NCBI GenBank assembly: GCA_021325095.1
Contig: JAJPHV010000102.1
Span: 1 to 64,000 of the forward strand
DNA: 64,000 bases
Direction: 5' to 3'
From: Chloroflexota bacterium
GTDB taxonomy: Bacteria; Chloroflexota; Anaerolineae; Aggregatilineales; UBA2796
In this document: piece after piece, positions 25,042 through 33,704 of the stretch
Position numbering within the stretch: position 1 is the first letter of the stretch
Layout of the letters: each line of letters begins with the position of its first letter
The notes under the pieces: model-generated
What the model saw: the letters and a program-made list of their open reading frames with translations, nothing else
Databases searched by the model: none
What the model was told of the DNA's origin: nothing
Program-made: the position numbers and the translations under genes

Positions 25042-25692
25042 ATGTACCCTCGCCAATCCCGATCCGTACCGACCTGGCTGACGGTGATTGCCGCGCTGCT
25101 GCTTGTTTTTGGCGGCTATTACATCTGGCGCGGGCTGATAGCCTTTTTCGAGTCGAGCGGCAACATCGCCGCACCCGCCACCAATGCCGCTCTCTCCAAC
25201 CAGACAGCCACCACCGATGCGCAGACGCAGATGCCGACACTCGATTTCAGCCAGCCCCTGAACATCACCACGACACCGCCGCGCGTCTGCCAGGATTTCC
25301 GCGTGAAGCCGGTGCGTGCCCGCGTGCGGGAGTGCCCCAAAGAGACGTGCGGCACGATCACCATGCCGTCGCAGGGCATGAAAATCTGTGTGTTCGGTGT
25401 GGCATCAGACGACCCGGAGTGGTACGAAGTCAACCTCAAGCCGGACGATCCAATCCCGCAGATCGGTTATATGCACAACAGCGTGCTTGATCCGATGAAC
25501 CCCACCAAGCGACCCACCAACACCTTTACCCCGCTGCCCACCGTCACCGATATACCGAGCGCAACGCCGACCCGGACGCCAACACCACTGCCCACCAAAA
25601 CGCCCAATCCGGCTGCGCCCGCCACCTGGACGCTGACGCCGACCCCAACGCCCATCCCGCCCATTCAGCAGGCACAGGGCGAGCAGATCTGA
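25042..25692 (+). CDS. Membrane-anchored SH3-like domain protein with Thr/Pro tail
   Basis: A 216-residue protein with an N-terminal membrane anchor (WLTVIAALLLVFGGYYIW, about 12-30) and the rest outside. Residues about 80-145 contain four cysteines (VCQDF, ECPKETCG, KICVFG), and the segment VKPVRARVRECPKETCGTIT followed by WYEVN resembles a bacterial SH3 (SH3b) module. The last 65 residues are a Thr/Pro repeat region (PTRTPTPLPTKTPNPAAP), perhaps a wall-spanning or glycosylated stalk. ATG 25042 has GAGGG about 9 nt upstream. A role in envelope attachment is a guess from architecture. Confidence 0.7.
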   Translation: MYPRQSRSVPTWLTVIAALLLVFGGYYIWRGLIAFFESSGNIAAPATNAALSNQTATTDAQTQMPTLDFSQPLNITTTPPRVCQDFRVKPVRARVRECPKETCGTITMPSQGMKICVFGVASDDPEWYEVNLKPDDPIPQIGYMHNSVLDPMNPTKRPTNTFTPLPTVTDIPSATPTRTPTPLPTKTPNPAAPATWTLTPTPTPIPPIQQAQGEQI

Positions 25693-25747
25693 CATCCGCT
25701 CGCGGCGGATTATCCATCGTCGATTGACCAATCATCTCAATTGCTCG

Positions 25748-26524
25748 TCAGAGGCGCTGAATCCACTCCAGGCAATAGTCCGCGACTTCCTCCCAGCCCG
25801 GCTGCCCGATGATCCAGTGGGCACGGTTCTCGAATTCCTTGAAGTCGGTACGTACTGTGCTTTGTCTGTATTTGGCGTAATTGTCGCGGATCATGGCCGC
25901 TGGGCAGAGGTGATCGACAGAACCGGCGATGAGCAGCAGCGGCGCGCGGCGGTTGTTGGCGAAGTTGACCCGTGTGATGTTGTTAAACATGGCGAACGCG
26001 CTCTGGAAGAAGGGCCGCCCGCTTTCAGGCACGACATACCGATCAAAGGCCGCCCGCTGTTCTGGCTGCGGCATATTGTTGGCGAAGCCGTACTGAAAGT
26101 CCGCAAACGATGGCTGGATGATCTTATGCCAGCCGCCCGGCGTTGCCAGGATGCGCAGGTTGGCGCGGAACACGGTGGGGCGAAACGGGTTCACGCCTTT
26201 GGGCGGCGCGGAATCGATGGCGATGCCTGCTGCACCCAGGCCCCGATCCAGCAGCATTTGCGTGAACAAACCGCCAAATGAATGGCCGATCAACACCGGC
26301 GGCTCCGGCAGTCCCCGGATGATTCTGTCATAATGATCGACGATTTCCGTGATGCCGAGTCCGGCCAGATTCGGATCAGGGTGTGCCCGGAGTGTCTCTA
26401 TCGGGGCGTCTTTATAGGGCCACGCGGGAGCCTGCCACCTGACCCCTTTGCTGTCGAAGAAACCCGCAAACTTTTCCCAGCAAAGCGGAGTCATCCACGC
26501 GCCGTGAATAAAAAGGATATTCAT
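25748..26524 (-). CDS. Alpha/beta hydrolase
   Basis: A 258-residue alpha/beta-hydrolase-fold protein. It starts NILFIHGAWMTPLCWEKFA (oxyanion-hole HG), has the nucleophile elbow LIGHSFGGLFTQ (Ser near residue 90), an acid in LLIAGSVDHLCP, and the catalytic His in ENRAHWIIGQ. All three triad positions can be placed. ATG 26524 is used because the frame further upstream (to 26746) lacks typical fold sequence. It is divergent from the PyrK-like gene. The substrate is unknown; similar proteins are annotated as lysophospholipase or non-heme peroxidase-like. Confidence 0.88.
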   Translation of the reverse strand: MNILFIHGAWMTPLCWEKFAGFFDSKGVRWQAPAWPYKDAPIETLRAHPDPNLAGLGITEIVDHYDRIIRGLPEPPVLIGHSFGGLFTQMLLDRGLGAAGIAIDSAPPKGVNPFRPTVFRANLRILATPGGWHKIIQPSFADFQYGFANNMPQPEQRAAFDRYVVPESGRPFFQSAFAMFNNITRVNFANNRRAPLLLIAGSVDHLCPAAMIRDNYAKYRQSTVRTDFKEFENRAHWIIGQPGWEEVADYCLEWIQRL

Positions 26525-26659
26525 AGGTGTCCACTCTTTGGAGAATAACGGACGTCCTGTCGCCAACTTATTGTACATCCTTTGGCTGTTGCCGGACCTG
26601 GCAGTAGTCCCATCCGGTTTCTGCTTGCACATTCCCCGCACGCGGTGTAGGCTTTTGCC

Positions 26660-27415
26660 ATGCAAGAAGCACAAGCCATCATCGAACGAGTCCGGCGTGT
26701 TTCGGCGACGGTGCAGCGCCTCGACGTAGCCGTAGACAGGGCGCACCGCAACGTCGGCGCGGGCCAGCTTTTTCTGGCGCGCACAACCGCTTCATTCGAT
26801 CCGTATCTGCGCGAACCCTGGACGCCCGTTCACCGCAATGGGTCCAGCCTGACCATCGAGCGGCCCGCCGGGCAGGTCTATACGCCGGGGCAGATCGTCA
26901 GCCTGATCGGGCCAATCGGCAGGCCGCTCCCGATGCGTGAAAAAATCCGGACGCTGCTGCTGATCGCCCACGAAGCGACCCCGGCGGCGTTGATGATGCT
27001 GGCCGAAACCGCGCTGGCACAGGGCGCTGCCGTCTCCCTGGCCTTGCTTGGCGCGGCCATTCACTACCCGCTCGAAGCGCTACCCGAAGAAGTGGAAGTG
27101 ATCCGGGGCGACGACCAGGGCAAATGGCCCGACCAGCCGGAAACGCTGCGCTGGGCCGAGCAGGTCTTTGCCGTCGCGCCGCCACCCTACGACATGTCCT
27201 ATTACACGCAACTTCTGGACAGCATCCGGCAGGTGAAGATGGAAGTCCCGGCGCAGTACGTATATGGGCTGTTCCAGCCGCCCCTGCCGTGCGGAGTCGG
27301 GGCGTGCCAGGCGTGTCTGATCCGTCGCAGCGGCGAGGAAGTCCCGGCCTGCACCGAGGGCATGGCCTTCGACCTGACAACGCTGCACCTGCTGGCGCCG
27401 GAGGGCAAAGCATGA
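26660..27415 (+). CDS. PyrK-like iron-sulfur flavoprotein subunit
   Basis: A 251-residue relative of the dihydroorotate dehydrogenase electron-transfer subunit. The 2Fe-2S motif near the C-terminus is intact: CGVGACQACL, then a fourth Cys 11 residues later, then FDLTTL. The FAD region (YLREPWTPVHRNG) is recognisable but diverged. The nucleotide-binding glycine motif GGGIGxxP is replaced by AHEATPAA, so NAD oxidation is doubtful. The stop overlaps the PyrD-like gene as ATGA. The pair probably forms a complex, but the electron donor and substrate may differ from pyrimidine synthesis. Confidence 0.75.
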   Translation: MQEAQAIIERVRRVSATVQRLDVAVDRAHRNVGAGQLFLARTTASFDPYLREPWTPVHRNGSSLTIERPAGQVYTPGQIVSLIGPIGRPLPMREKIRTLLLIAHEATPAALMMLAETALAQGAAVSLALLGAAIHYPLEALPEEVEVIRGDDQGKWPDQPETLRWAEQVFAVAPPPYDMSYYTQLLDSIRQVKMEVPAQYVYGLFQPPLPCGVGACQACLIRRSGEEVPACTEGMAFDLTTLHLLAPEGKA

Positions 27416-28347
27416 CTCAGATCACGTCAGGCAAGCAGCCTTTACAGCTATCTAACCCGGTCATCGGCGCTTCGGGCGTGTTCGGTTATGCGGGTGAGTA
27501 TGCCAGGCTGATCGACCTCAGCAAGCTAGGGGCCATCGTCACCAACCCGATCACCTGGAAGCCGCGCCGCGCCGCTGCCGGGACACGGGTCGTGCCGCTG
27601 GACAGCGGTGTGCTGGTTCATACCGGGCTGCCCAACCCCGGCATTCATCAGGTATATCGCACCTATGCAGCGAAGTGGAAGGCCAGCCTGGTTCCGATCA
27701 TCGTCCACCTGGTCGCCACATCGCCGGACGAAATCGGCAGGTGCGCCGACGCGCTGGAAAACCACGAGGGTATTGTGGCCCTGGAAATCGGGCTGAGTGA
27801 CCAGGCCACACACCGCGATGCCCGGCTCATGATCGGCACGCTTCGCCAGCATACCCATCTGCCTATTCTGGCCCGCCTGCCACTGTACTACGCCGCCCAC
27901 GTGGCGAGCGCGGCGGAAGAGGCCGGAGCCGACGCGCTGGTGATCGCGTCCCCGCCGCGCGGCACAGCCCGCGATCCACTGTCCGGGCAGCTTGTCGGTG
28001 GGCGGGTTTATGGCCCCTGGCTGAAAGCGCTGGCCCTCCGCGCCGTCGGGCAGATCGCTTCCCACGTCAAAATCCCGATCATCGGCAGTGGCGGCATTCA
28101 CAACCCCGGCGACGCGCGCGATTACCTGGAAGCGGGCGCGGTAGCCGTCCAGGTCGATTCGGTGGCCTGGGTGCGGCCCGATATGGTGGAGGTCATCGCG
28201 CGCAATCTGGGTGGCCTGGAATTAACGCGAGCGGCGGGCGCGCTGGCCGACGAATGGCAACCGGGCATGGGCGAGACCGCTGCCACGCGCGCCCAACTGC
28301 TCCCCTCGCCGCGCCCCATCGTCCCGCCGAGCGAACTGCCGGAGTGA
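27412..28347 (+). CDS. Dihydroorotate dehydrogenase (class 1B)-like flavoprotein
   Basis: A 311-residue TIM-barrel protein clearly related to PyrD class 1B: SNPVIGASGVFGYAGEYARL at the N-terminus, GLPNPGIHQ, and the FMN-phosphate site IPIIGSGGIHNPGDARDYLE. However, the catalytic NxSCPN loop with its base Cys reads EIGLSDQ, the KLSPN lysine is Arg (ILARLPL), and the N-terminal VKxxT lysine is missing (VTNPIT). A true dihydroorotate oxidation is therefore unlikely. It is coupled by ATGA overlap to the PyrK-like gene. I read it as a divergent flavoenzyme of unknown substrate; a highly derived PyrD is the alternative. Confidence 0.75.
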   Translation: MTQITSGKQPLQLSNPVIGASGVFGYAGEYARLIDLSKLGAIVTNPITWKPRRAAAGTRVVPLDSGVLVHTGLPNPGIHQVYRTYAAKWKASLVPIIVHLVATSPDEIGRCADALENHEGIVALEIGLSDQATHRDARLMIGTLRQHTHLPILARLPLYYAAHVASAAEEAGADALVIASPPRGTARDPLSGQLVGGRVYGPWLKALALRAVGQIASHVKIPIIGSGGIHNPGDARDYLEAGAVAVQVDSVAWVRPDMVEVIARNLGGLELTRAAGALADEWQPGMGETAATRAQLLPSPRPIVPPSELPE

Positions 28348-28360
28348 GGTCAATCAATCT

Positions 28361-31300
28361 TCAAGACCGGATCGGCTTGCGGTGGCTGGTGCGATCCGTC
28401 CGGCATAACTGGCTGTATTCGCAGTAGCTGGCGCAGTGCGGTTTGCCCGTTTTGCTCGGCACGGTGATGAACACACCCTGTCGCCCCTGCTTGATGCGCT
28501 CGTGCAGGTTCGCACGCGCCTCTTCGATCTGGGCATCGTCGGCGGCAATATCCCCGCTGAGTTTGTTGGGCGTGATGTGCCAGAAAGCTCCGCCGCCGAT
28601 CTGTCTGCCCGCCATGACCTGCTGCGCGGCCAGAATGTAGAGCATCATCTGCACATTGCGGCCCTCCACCATCTCCGAGGCCGGAATCGGACTGGAACCG
28701 GTTTTGTAGTCGATCACCACCAGCGTATCGCCGATCACGTCCACGCGATCAATCGCGCCGCGCACGCGCAGCGGCATGTCGCCGCCGTCGATGATCACCG
28801 CGTCCTGGCCGTCAAAGCCAAAGCGGACTTCTTGCCGGTAAGCGCGTCGCGCACCGGTCAGCAACGTTGAGAGCGGACTTTCGGCGGAGAAATCCTGCGC
28901 GATCAGCGTGCGCAGCTTGCGCCGCAAGACGGCCTGTTCCTGCTCCCACATGGGTGTGGCCCGGAACAGGTAGCGCGCCGGTGCAGCGGCCAGGTCTTGA
29001 TCCAGCGCGTCTTCGAGGATTTCGAGCGCGCGCTGCTGGTTGGCCTGCTCGATGACCAGCCCTTCCTCGCCGATCTGGCGGTAGGTGTGCTCAAGGATTT
29101 TGTGAACCAGCAGCCCATACTGAATGGCATTGATGCCTTCTTCCGGTTCTTCGAGCGCCTGCAATTGCAGCAACCGCCGGGCAAAGAATTTGTAGGGGCA
29201 GGTTCCATACTCGTTGAACTGGCTGGCACTCCACAGGCGATCCGGCCCCATCTTTTCCGCGATCAGCGCCAGCAGATGCGGATCGGATAGATGCCCGCTG
29301 TAGGCGTCATGCGGGACACTCTCGGAAGCGCGGCGATGCTCGACCTGGCGGCAGTGCAGGACGTTTTTCCAGCGCGGCGCAGTCTGCGGCTGGCCCATCA
29401 GCCAGTAATGGGTGTTGAGCAACGCCTGTGTGGGCGCTGGCCTGTCATTGAGGGCCTGAGCCAGCGCCACCATAACCTCGGAGAGTTGAGCGGCGTCTTT
29501 GAGCGTGGCCGTCGCCGCAATGGGCAGACGCTCTGCGGACACATCGACCACAGCCTGCGTCGCGCGCCAGTAGGGGGAAGCGGGCCACTCGTCGCCTTTC
29601 TCGTCCACATAGGGGCGCGTCAGGGTCAGGGATCGCTGCGCCAGCGCCGTGATCTCGTAAAACAGACTGCTCTCGTCGGCCATTTCGGCGCGCGTCAGCA
29701 CGGGCAGCTTTTGGGCCTGCATCTGGCGGCGTTCCTCGTCCGTGTACAGACTGTCCTCGCCCACCCGCGCCGGGAACTCCCCTTCCGAGAGGCCGAGCAA
29801 AAAGACGTGATCGTGTGGCAGGCCGCGCGCCTCGTAGACCGAAGCCAGCAGCACCTGCCCCAACCGGTTGGCAGCCTGTCCCGGATTGGCCTTTGCATTG
29901 TCAATGGCAATTCGTAAATCGAGCCGGAAGGTTTCCCACGCCACCCGCTGGTAGGCGTCCACCAGTTCGTAGGCCGAGAGGACATCGCGGAAAACCTGCT
30001 TGAGACCGGCCATCGCCAGCAGGTCACGGGCGACAATGGCCGGGTCATTGCCCTCGCGGATGCGCTCGATCAGCCGAAAGTGCCCTGTCGAGCCGTCGTG
30101 CCCGTCGTCATTACGCCCGTCGTCATCGCCCTCGTCCAACAGCGCCGGGTCAGGGCCGATCAGCGATTCCAGCCAGGCGACATACTGGCGCGCGGTGGCC
30201 TGCTCCGGCGGCGTGATGCGCGTGAAGAACCGCGCCATGCCTTCGAGGAGCGCATTGGCGATGGGTTCGGACAGCTTGTCGGGCGGCATGTTGCCGTCTT
30301 CGTCCTCGGTCAACTGCGCCGCCTGCTCGATGGCTTCCAACCAGTTCTCGCGCCCGCGCACCACGATGCGCCCCCGGCTGACTTTTTCCAGCGCGGCGAT
30401 CTGATCCACCGTCAGGTCGGGGCAGTCCAGGTAGACGCTGTGCAGCGCGTCCATCGTTGCCCGACGCGGAAAGTCTGCTGCGGACAGGTCGATCAGCGAC
30501 AGCAGGCTGGCGACAGCCGGATTCTGAGCCAGCGGCGACCCGCGTCGGTTCGTCAGGGGAACGCCAAACGCGGGCGCTGTTTCCAGGAAATAGGGCGTGT
30601 AGGGTTCCAGATTACGGGCCAGGATGGCGATCTGTTCCGGCGCGATGCCCGCCCGCAGCAGCCCCTTGACCCGGCGCAGCACGGCCAGCACTTCGCGGCG
30701 GCGATCCGGCGCTTCGATAAGCGTCAATGCGCCATCGTTGGCCGCCTGTTCGGGGTGAATGTCGAACAGGTTGCCGGAAAGATGCTGTAACACAGACCGA
30801 CGATCTGTCTGTGGAAGTTCGGCCAGCGACTTCTCGCTGAACACACCGTAGCCGATGAGCGTGGCGCGCGTCTGGGCAAAACGCTGATGGGCCGTTTGTG
30901 CGCGCGCGGGGTCGTAGGTCAGCGTCAGGAGCATTTCGCGGACACGCCCGGCAAGCTGCGCCAGGAGTTGCGCCTGCACCGGGTTGAACTGGTCATAGCC
31001 ATCCACGATCAGCAAATCAACGTCGAAGGTCAGGTCAAGCGATGCTTCCAGGCGCGCCAGCGCCAGCCAGCCCTCGCCTTCGCCATCGACCAGATTGCGC
31101 TGCCGCAGCAGTGTCTGGTAAGCTGTGTACAGCCGGGCCAGGTCACGATCCTTGGGTGTGGCCGCCACCTTCTCGAAATCTTCAGGCGTGATGCGCGCCT
31201 GCTTCAATTCCTGAATAAATTCTGCGAGCAGCGCCACAAAGCCGGGCGTCTCGGCAATGGCGCGGAAGTATTCCAGTTCGTGGCGCTGCTCGGTCAGGAG

Positions 31301-31591
31301 GTGGCGCAGAATGCGGAAGCGCGCCGTGTCTTGAACCCGTCGCTGCGGCGTTCCGACGATTTCCAGCAGCCGTGCGCACAGGTCGTAGAAGTGAAAGAAC
31401 TCCACACCAAAGTGAGCTGCCTCGCCCAGTTCGTCCAGCAGACGGGTGCGAAAGGCGCTGATTTGCAGCTCGGTGGGCAGTAATATCCAGACCTTGCCGA
31501 ACAGCTTGCGGCGCATGAGGGCCTTCACCCGCTGGATGGCGGCCCGGGTTTTGCCCTGGCCCGCCGCGCCGGTGAGCAGGGTCGCGGGCAA
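28361..31591 (-). CDS. addB: AddB-type helicase-nuclease with Fe-S PD-(D/E)XK domain
   Basis: A 1076-residue protein of the AddB/RexB family for double-strand-break end resection. The N-terminus has Walker A GAAGQGKTR (about 8-16) and a UvrD-like fold with LLIVDGYDQFNPVQAQLLA. The C-terminal nuclease (about 800-1076) shows WSASQFNEYGTCPYKFFARR, the catalytic GAIDRVDVIGDTLVVIDYKT, and a final cysteine cluster CASYCEYSQLC; with the Cys of TCPYKF these are four Fe-S ligands. The TTG start has GGAGAGG upstream and lies 2 nt after the DUF952 stop. No AddA gene is next to it, which is unusual for this family. Confidence 0.85.
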   Translation of the reverse strand: MPATLLTGAAGQGKTRAAIQRVKALMRRKLFGKVWILLPTELQISAFRTRLLDELGEAAHFGVEFFHFYDLCARLLEIVGTPQRRVQDTARFRILRHLLTEQRHELEYFRAIAETPGFVALLAEFIQELKQARITPEDFEKVAATPKDRDLARLYTAYQTLLRQRNLVDGEGEGWLALARLEASLDLTFDVDLLIVDGYDQFNPVQAQLLAQLAGRVREMLLTLTYDPARAQTAHQRFAQTRATLIGYGVFSEKSLAELPQTDRRSVLQHLSGNLFDIHPEQAANDGALTLIEAPDRRREVLAVLRRVKGLLRAGIAPEQIAILARNLEPYTPYFLETAPAFGVPLTNRRGSPLAQNPAVASLLSLIDLSAADFPRRATMDALHSVYLDCPDLTVDQIAALEKVSRGRIVVRGRENWLEAIEQAAQLTEDEDGNMPPDKLSEPIANALLEGMARFFTRITPPEQATARQYVAWLESLIGPDPALLDEGDDDGRNDDGHDGSTGHFRLIERIREGNDPAIVARDLLAMAGLKQVFRDVLSAYELVDAYQRVAWETFRLDLRIAIDNAKANPGQAANRLGQVLLASVYEARGLPHDHVFLLGLSEGEFPARVGEDSLYTDEERRQMQAQKLPVLTRAEMADESSLFYEITALAQRSLTLTRPYVDEKGDEWPASPYWRATQAVVDVSAERLPIAATATLKDAAQLSEVMVALAQALNDRPAPTQALLNTHYWLMGQPQTAPRWKNVLHCRQVEHRRASESVPHDAYSGHLSDPHLLALIAEKMGPDRLWSASQFNEYGTCPYKFFARRLLQLQALEEPEEGINAIQYGLLVHKILEHTYRQIGEEGLVIEQANQQRALEILEDALDQDLAAAPARYLFRATPMWEQEQAVLRRKLRTLIAQDFSAESPLSTLLTGARRAYRQEVRFGFDGQDAVIIDGGDMPLRVRGAIDRVDVIGDTLVVIDYKTGSSPIPASEMVEGRNVQMMLYILAAQQVMAGRQIGGGAFWHITPNKLSGDIAADDAQIEEARANLHERIKQGRQGVFITVPSKTGKPHCASYCEYSQLCRTDRTSHRKPIRS

Positions 31592-31593
31592 GA

Positions 31594-32091
31594 CTACCTC
31601 TCCTGGAACGGTGGCGACAGGAATGTGCCATCCGCCGCGCGTGGCATCTCGATCACCTCGTCAATGGCGGCCCGGTTCAGCGGCCCGTAGAGGTGGGGGA
31701 ATGGATAAGGCATCGTTTCATCCAATACTTCGTACTTCAGCGGCGCGGTCAATAGCCGCGCATCAATCACCAGCATCAAGAAGTCGCCCGGAGTGGCGCG
31801 GAAGTGCCGGTTGGCGACCAGCACCAGCAAGTCTGCACCGCGCGTGCAGTGGATAAAGCCGTCCTGTGTATAGCTGGCAGGCACGTAATCCTGATCGGCG
31901 GGCAGGGCCGCGTAATAGGCCGCCGGGGTGATGTGGTACAGCGTCGAGATGGGGAAATGGCTTTCGTAGGTCATGTGTCGGCTGTCTGGTCCCAGCCGCC
32001 TCGTCAGGCGGGCTAAGGCCGCGACCTGCCGTTCCAGGTTGCGTACCTCCAGGCGTAAGGCGTGGATGTCGTCGGGGTTTGTGACTGGCAT
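31594..32091 (-). CDS. DUF952-domain protein with N-terminal coiled coil
   Basis: A 165-residue protein. Residues about 6-32 form a short coiled coil (HALRLEVRNLERQVAALARL). Residues about 48-160 match DUF952: TLYHITPAAYYAAL, the conserved SYTQDGFIHCTRGADLL, and PFPHLYGPLNRAAIDEVIEM. The family is related to ADP-ribosyltransferase-like or nucleotide-binding folds but has no proven reaction. AAGGAG lies 4 nt before ATG 32091. It is directly upstream of addB in the same transcript, with 2 nt between stop and start. Confidence 0.85.
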   Translation of the reverse strand: MPVTNPDDIHALRLEVRNLERQVAALARLTRRLGPDSRHMTYESHFPISTLYHITPAAYYAALPADQDYVPASYTQDGFIHCTRGADLLVLVANRHFRATPGDFLMLVIDARLLTAPLKYEVLDETMPYPFPHLYGPLNRAAIDEVIEMPRAADGTFLSPPFQER

Positions 32092-32284
32092 AGGCTCCTT
32101 CCTCGCCTCTCATTATTCGCCAACTCCGCAAAAACGCAATCCAACGCGATCCGGTTGTTAAGGAATTGTCTTGAATTTCTGCGAAAAAGTTGGGATGAAT
32201 AGGAATTATTTACTATTTTTACCTTGAATCAATACTAAATTAACAATCTGTGTTATGCTTGAGGCTGAGAAAGGGCCAGATCAC

Positions 32285-32812
32285 ATGAACACAGTGTTGA
32301 TGGGGTCGTCTGCCAGCCATCGATGTACAAACTGCAATGCACCTTGTCGGCCCGACGATTTATATTGTTTACAGTGTGGCTACATTTTGCCCCATGCCCT
32401 GAACGGCCAGAGCGACGAGACGCGGCACTTCAACAGCGAGCAAAACCGCGCTGCGGATTTGCAGTGGGGCACGGGTTATTTTCACTACCGCGCCCGGCTG
32501 TTCCTGCACATGATGGCGACGGGTGCGGTCATTCCAGTTCCGCTGAACTCCCCTTCCGTGATCGTGGGCCGCAGCACCGATACCAGCACTGTCGATGTCG
32601 ATCTGACGCGCTTCAATGGCCTGGCCCTGGGCGTCTCTCGCCGACACGTCCGCATTGATCGGCAGCGAGACTACCTGCAAGTCACTGATCTGAACAGCGC
32701 CAACGGAACCTTTCTGAACCGGGATCGGCTCGAACCAGGCGTTCCGCACACGCTTCGCAACCGCGCCGTCTTGCAGTTGGGCAGTCTGATCCTGCGCGTG
32801 CAATTCGCCTGA
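32285..32812 (+). CDS. Zinc-ribbon and FHA-domain protein
   Basis: A 175-residue protein. The first 40 residues hold a zinc ribbon (CTNCNAPCRPDDLYCLQCGY, two CxxC pairs). A linker with WGTGYFHYRARLFLHM follows. Residues about 85-175 form a forkhead-associated domain with VIVGRSTD, ALGVSRRHVRI and LNSANGTFLNRDRL, the G-R, S-R-H and N-G residues that bind phosphothreonine. ATG 32285 is chosen because AAAGGG lies about 9 nt upstream; ATG 32255 is in frame. Proteins like this act downstream of Ser/Thr kinases; no kinase gene of that type is in the window. Confidence 0.9.
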   Translation: MNTVLMGSSASHRCTNCNAPCRPDDLYCLQCGYILPHALNGQSDETRHFNSEQNRAADLQWGTGYFHYRARLFLHMMATGAVIPVPLNSPSVIVGRSTDTSTVDVDLTRFNGLALGVSRRHVRIDRQRDYLQVTDLNSANGTFLNRDRLEPGVPHTLRNRAVLQLGSLILRVQFA

Positions 32813-32948
32813 GAGGGCGCAGTTTGCTCTCACGCCACTTACAAGCACGGGACTTGCCCCAACCAGCCCTATCCGCGACCAGAGCGCCTTACGTGCCTCA
32901 CAGAACCTCCAGGCATCTTGCTGAACGACCACGCCACTGTAGAATCAA

Positions 32949-33458
32949 GTGATGCGCTGGCTCTATCCATTCATCGCCGGTCTGTTGTTCGGCGTCGTGC
33001 AGACGGGCTATTTCTTTCAACTCACTTTTGCGCTGTCCTCGACTTACGGCACTTTCCTGCTGGTAACGCTGGCCTGGCTGGCGGGTAGCCTTGCCGGACT
33101 GCGCCTGAACCGTGTGCAAGTACTCTCCCTGCGCGTCGGCCCCTGGCTGTGCGTGCTGCCTTACGGCGCGACCCTGCTGCTGCTTGGCGCGCTGCCCTTT
33201 CATTCCGAAGTATGGCCGATCTACAGCCTGTTGATTGTGATCAGCGGAATCTTCTCGGGTTTGTTTTTTGCGCGGATGGGGACAGTGATTCGACCTGTAC
33301 GCTGGTTGTTCTTCGCCGAGAACAATGGATTCATACTTGGGATCGCCGGCTGCACACTGGCTTTCCTGGCCTGGGGCCGGCTCACCCTATGGATCATCCC
33401 GGCGATGCTGGCCGCGTTATGCTGGCTCCGGACGCCACCATTGCCACGCCCTGTGTGA
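32949..33458 (+). CDS. Hypothetical five-helix membrane protein
   Basis: A 169-residue hydrophobic protein with about five membrane segments: LYPFIAGLLFGVVQTGYFF, TFLLVTLAWLAGSLAGL, LCVLPYGATLLLLGAL, IYSLLIVISGIFSGLFFA, and FILGIAGCTLAFLAW with the C-terminal helix. Basic residues at the loop ends (RLNRVQ, RPVRW) set a plausible topology. Start is GTG 32949 or ATG 32952, with no clear ribosome-binding site. I recognise no family. It stands alone between the FHA gene and the aminotransferase. Length and composition make it a probable real gene. Confidence 0.6.
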   Translation: MMRWLYPFIAGLLFGVVQTGYFFQLTFALSSTYGTFLLVTLAWLAGSLAGLRLNRVQVLSLRVGPWLCVLPYGATLLLLGALPFHSEVWPIYSLLIVISGIFSGLFFARMGTVIRPVRWLFFAENNGFILGIAGCTLAFLAWGRLTLWIIPAMLAALCWLRTPPLPRPV

Positions 33459-33704
33459 CCTTAGCCGCTATTACAACCGCTCCGAACGGGCGGTAATCCC
33501 GCCTGCTGCACCCTGTATTTGTGCAACTGCCTCAACACCATCAGCTTGAGGACATTTGTCACTTGTGCATTCCTTCATTATCGAAAATCATGTGGTGAAT
33601 GAGGGGGTTGCCGCTGTGACTCGACCTGCATGGTTTGACGGGCGTAAAGCCAGCGCCGTGCCCGTTCAGACCGCATCGATAGTGTGTAGGAGGCCAATCC
33701 ATCG

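Noticed and set aside
25505..25665. Thr/Pro-rich periodic DNA at the end of the SH3-like gene as a tandem repeat
   Set aside because: Periodicity is at the amino-acid level (TP pairs) and the DNA units are not identical.
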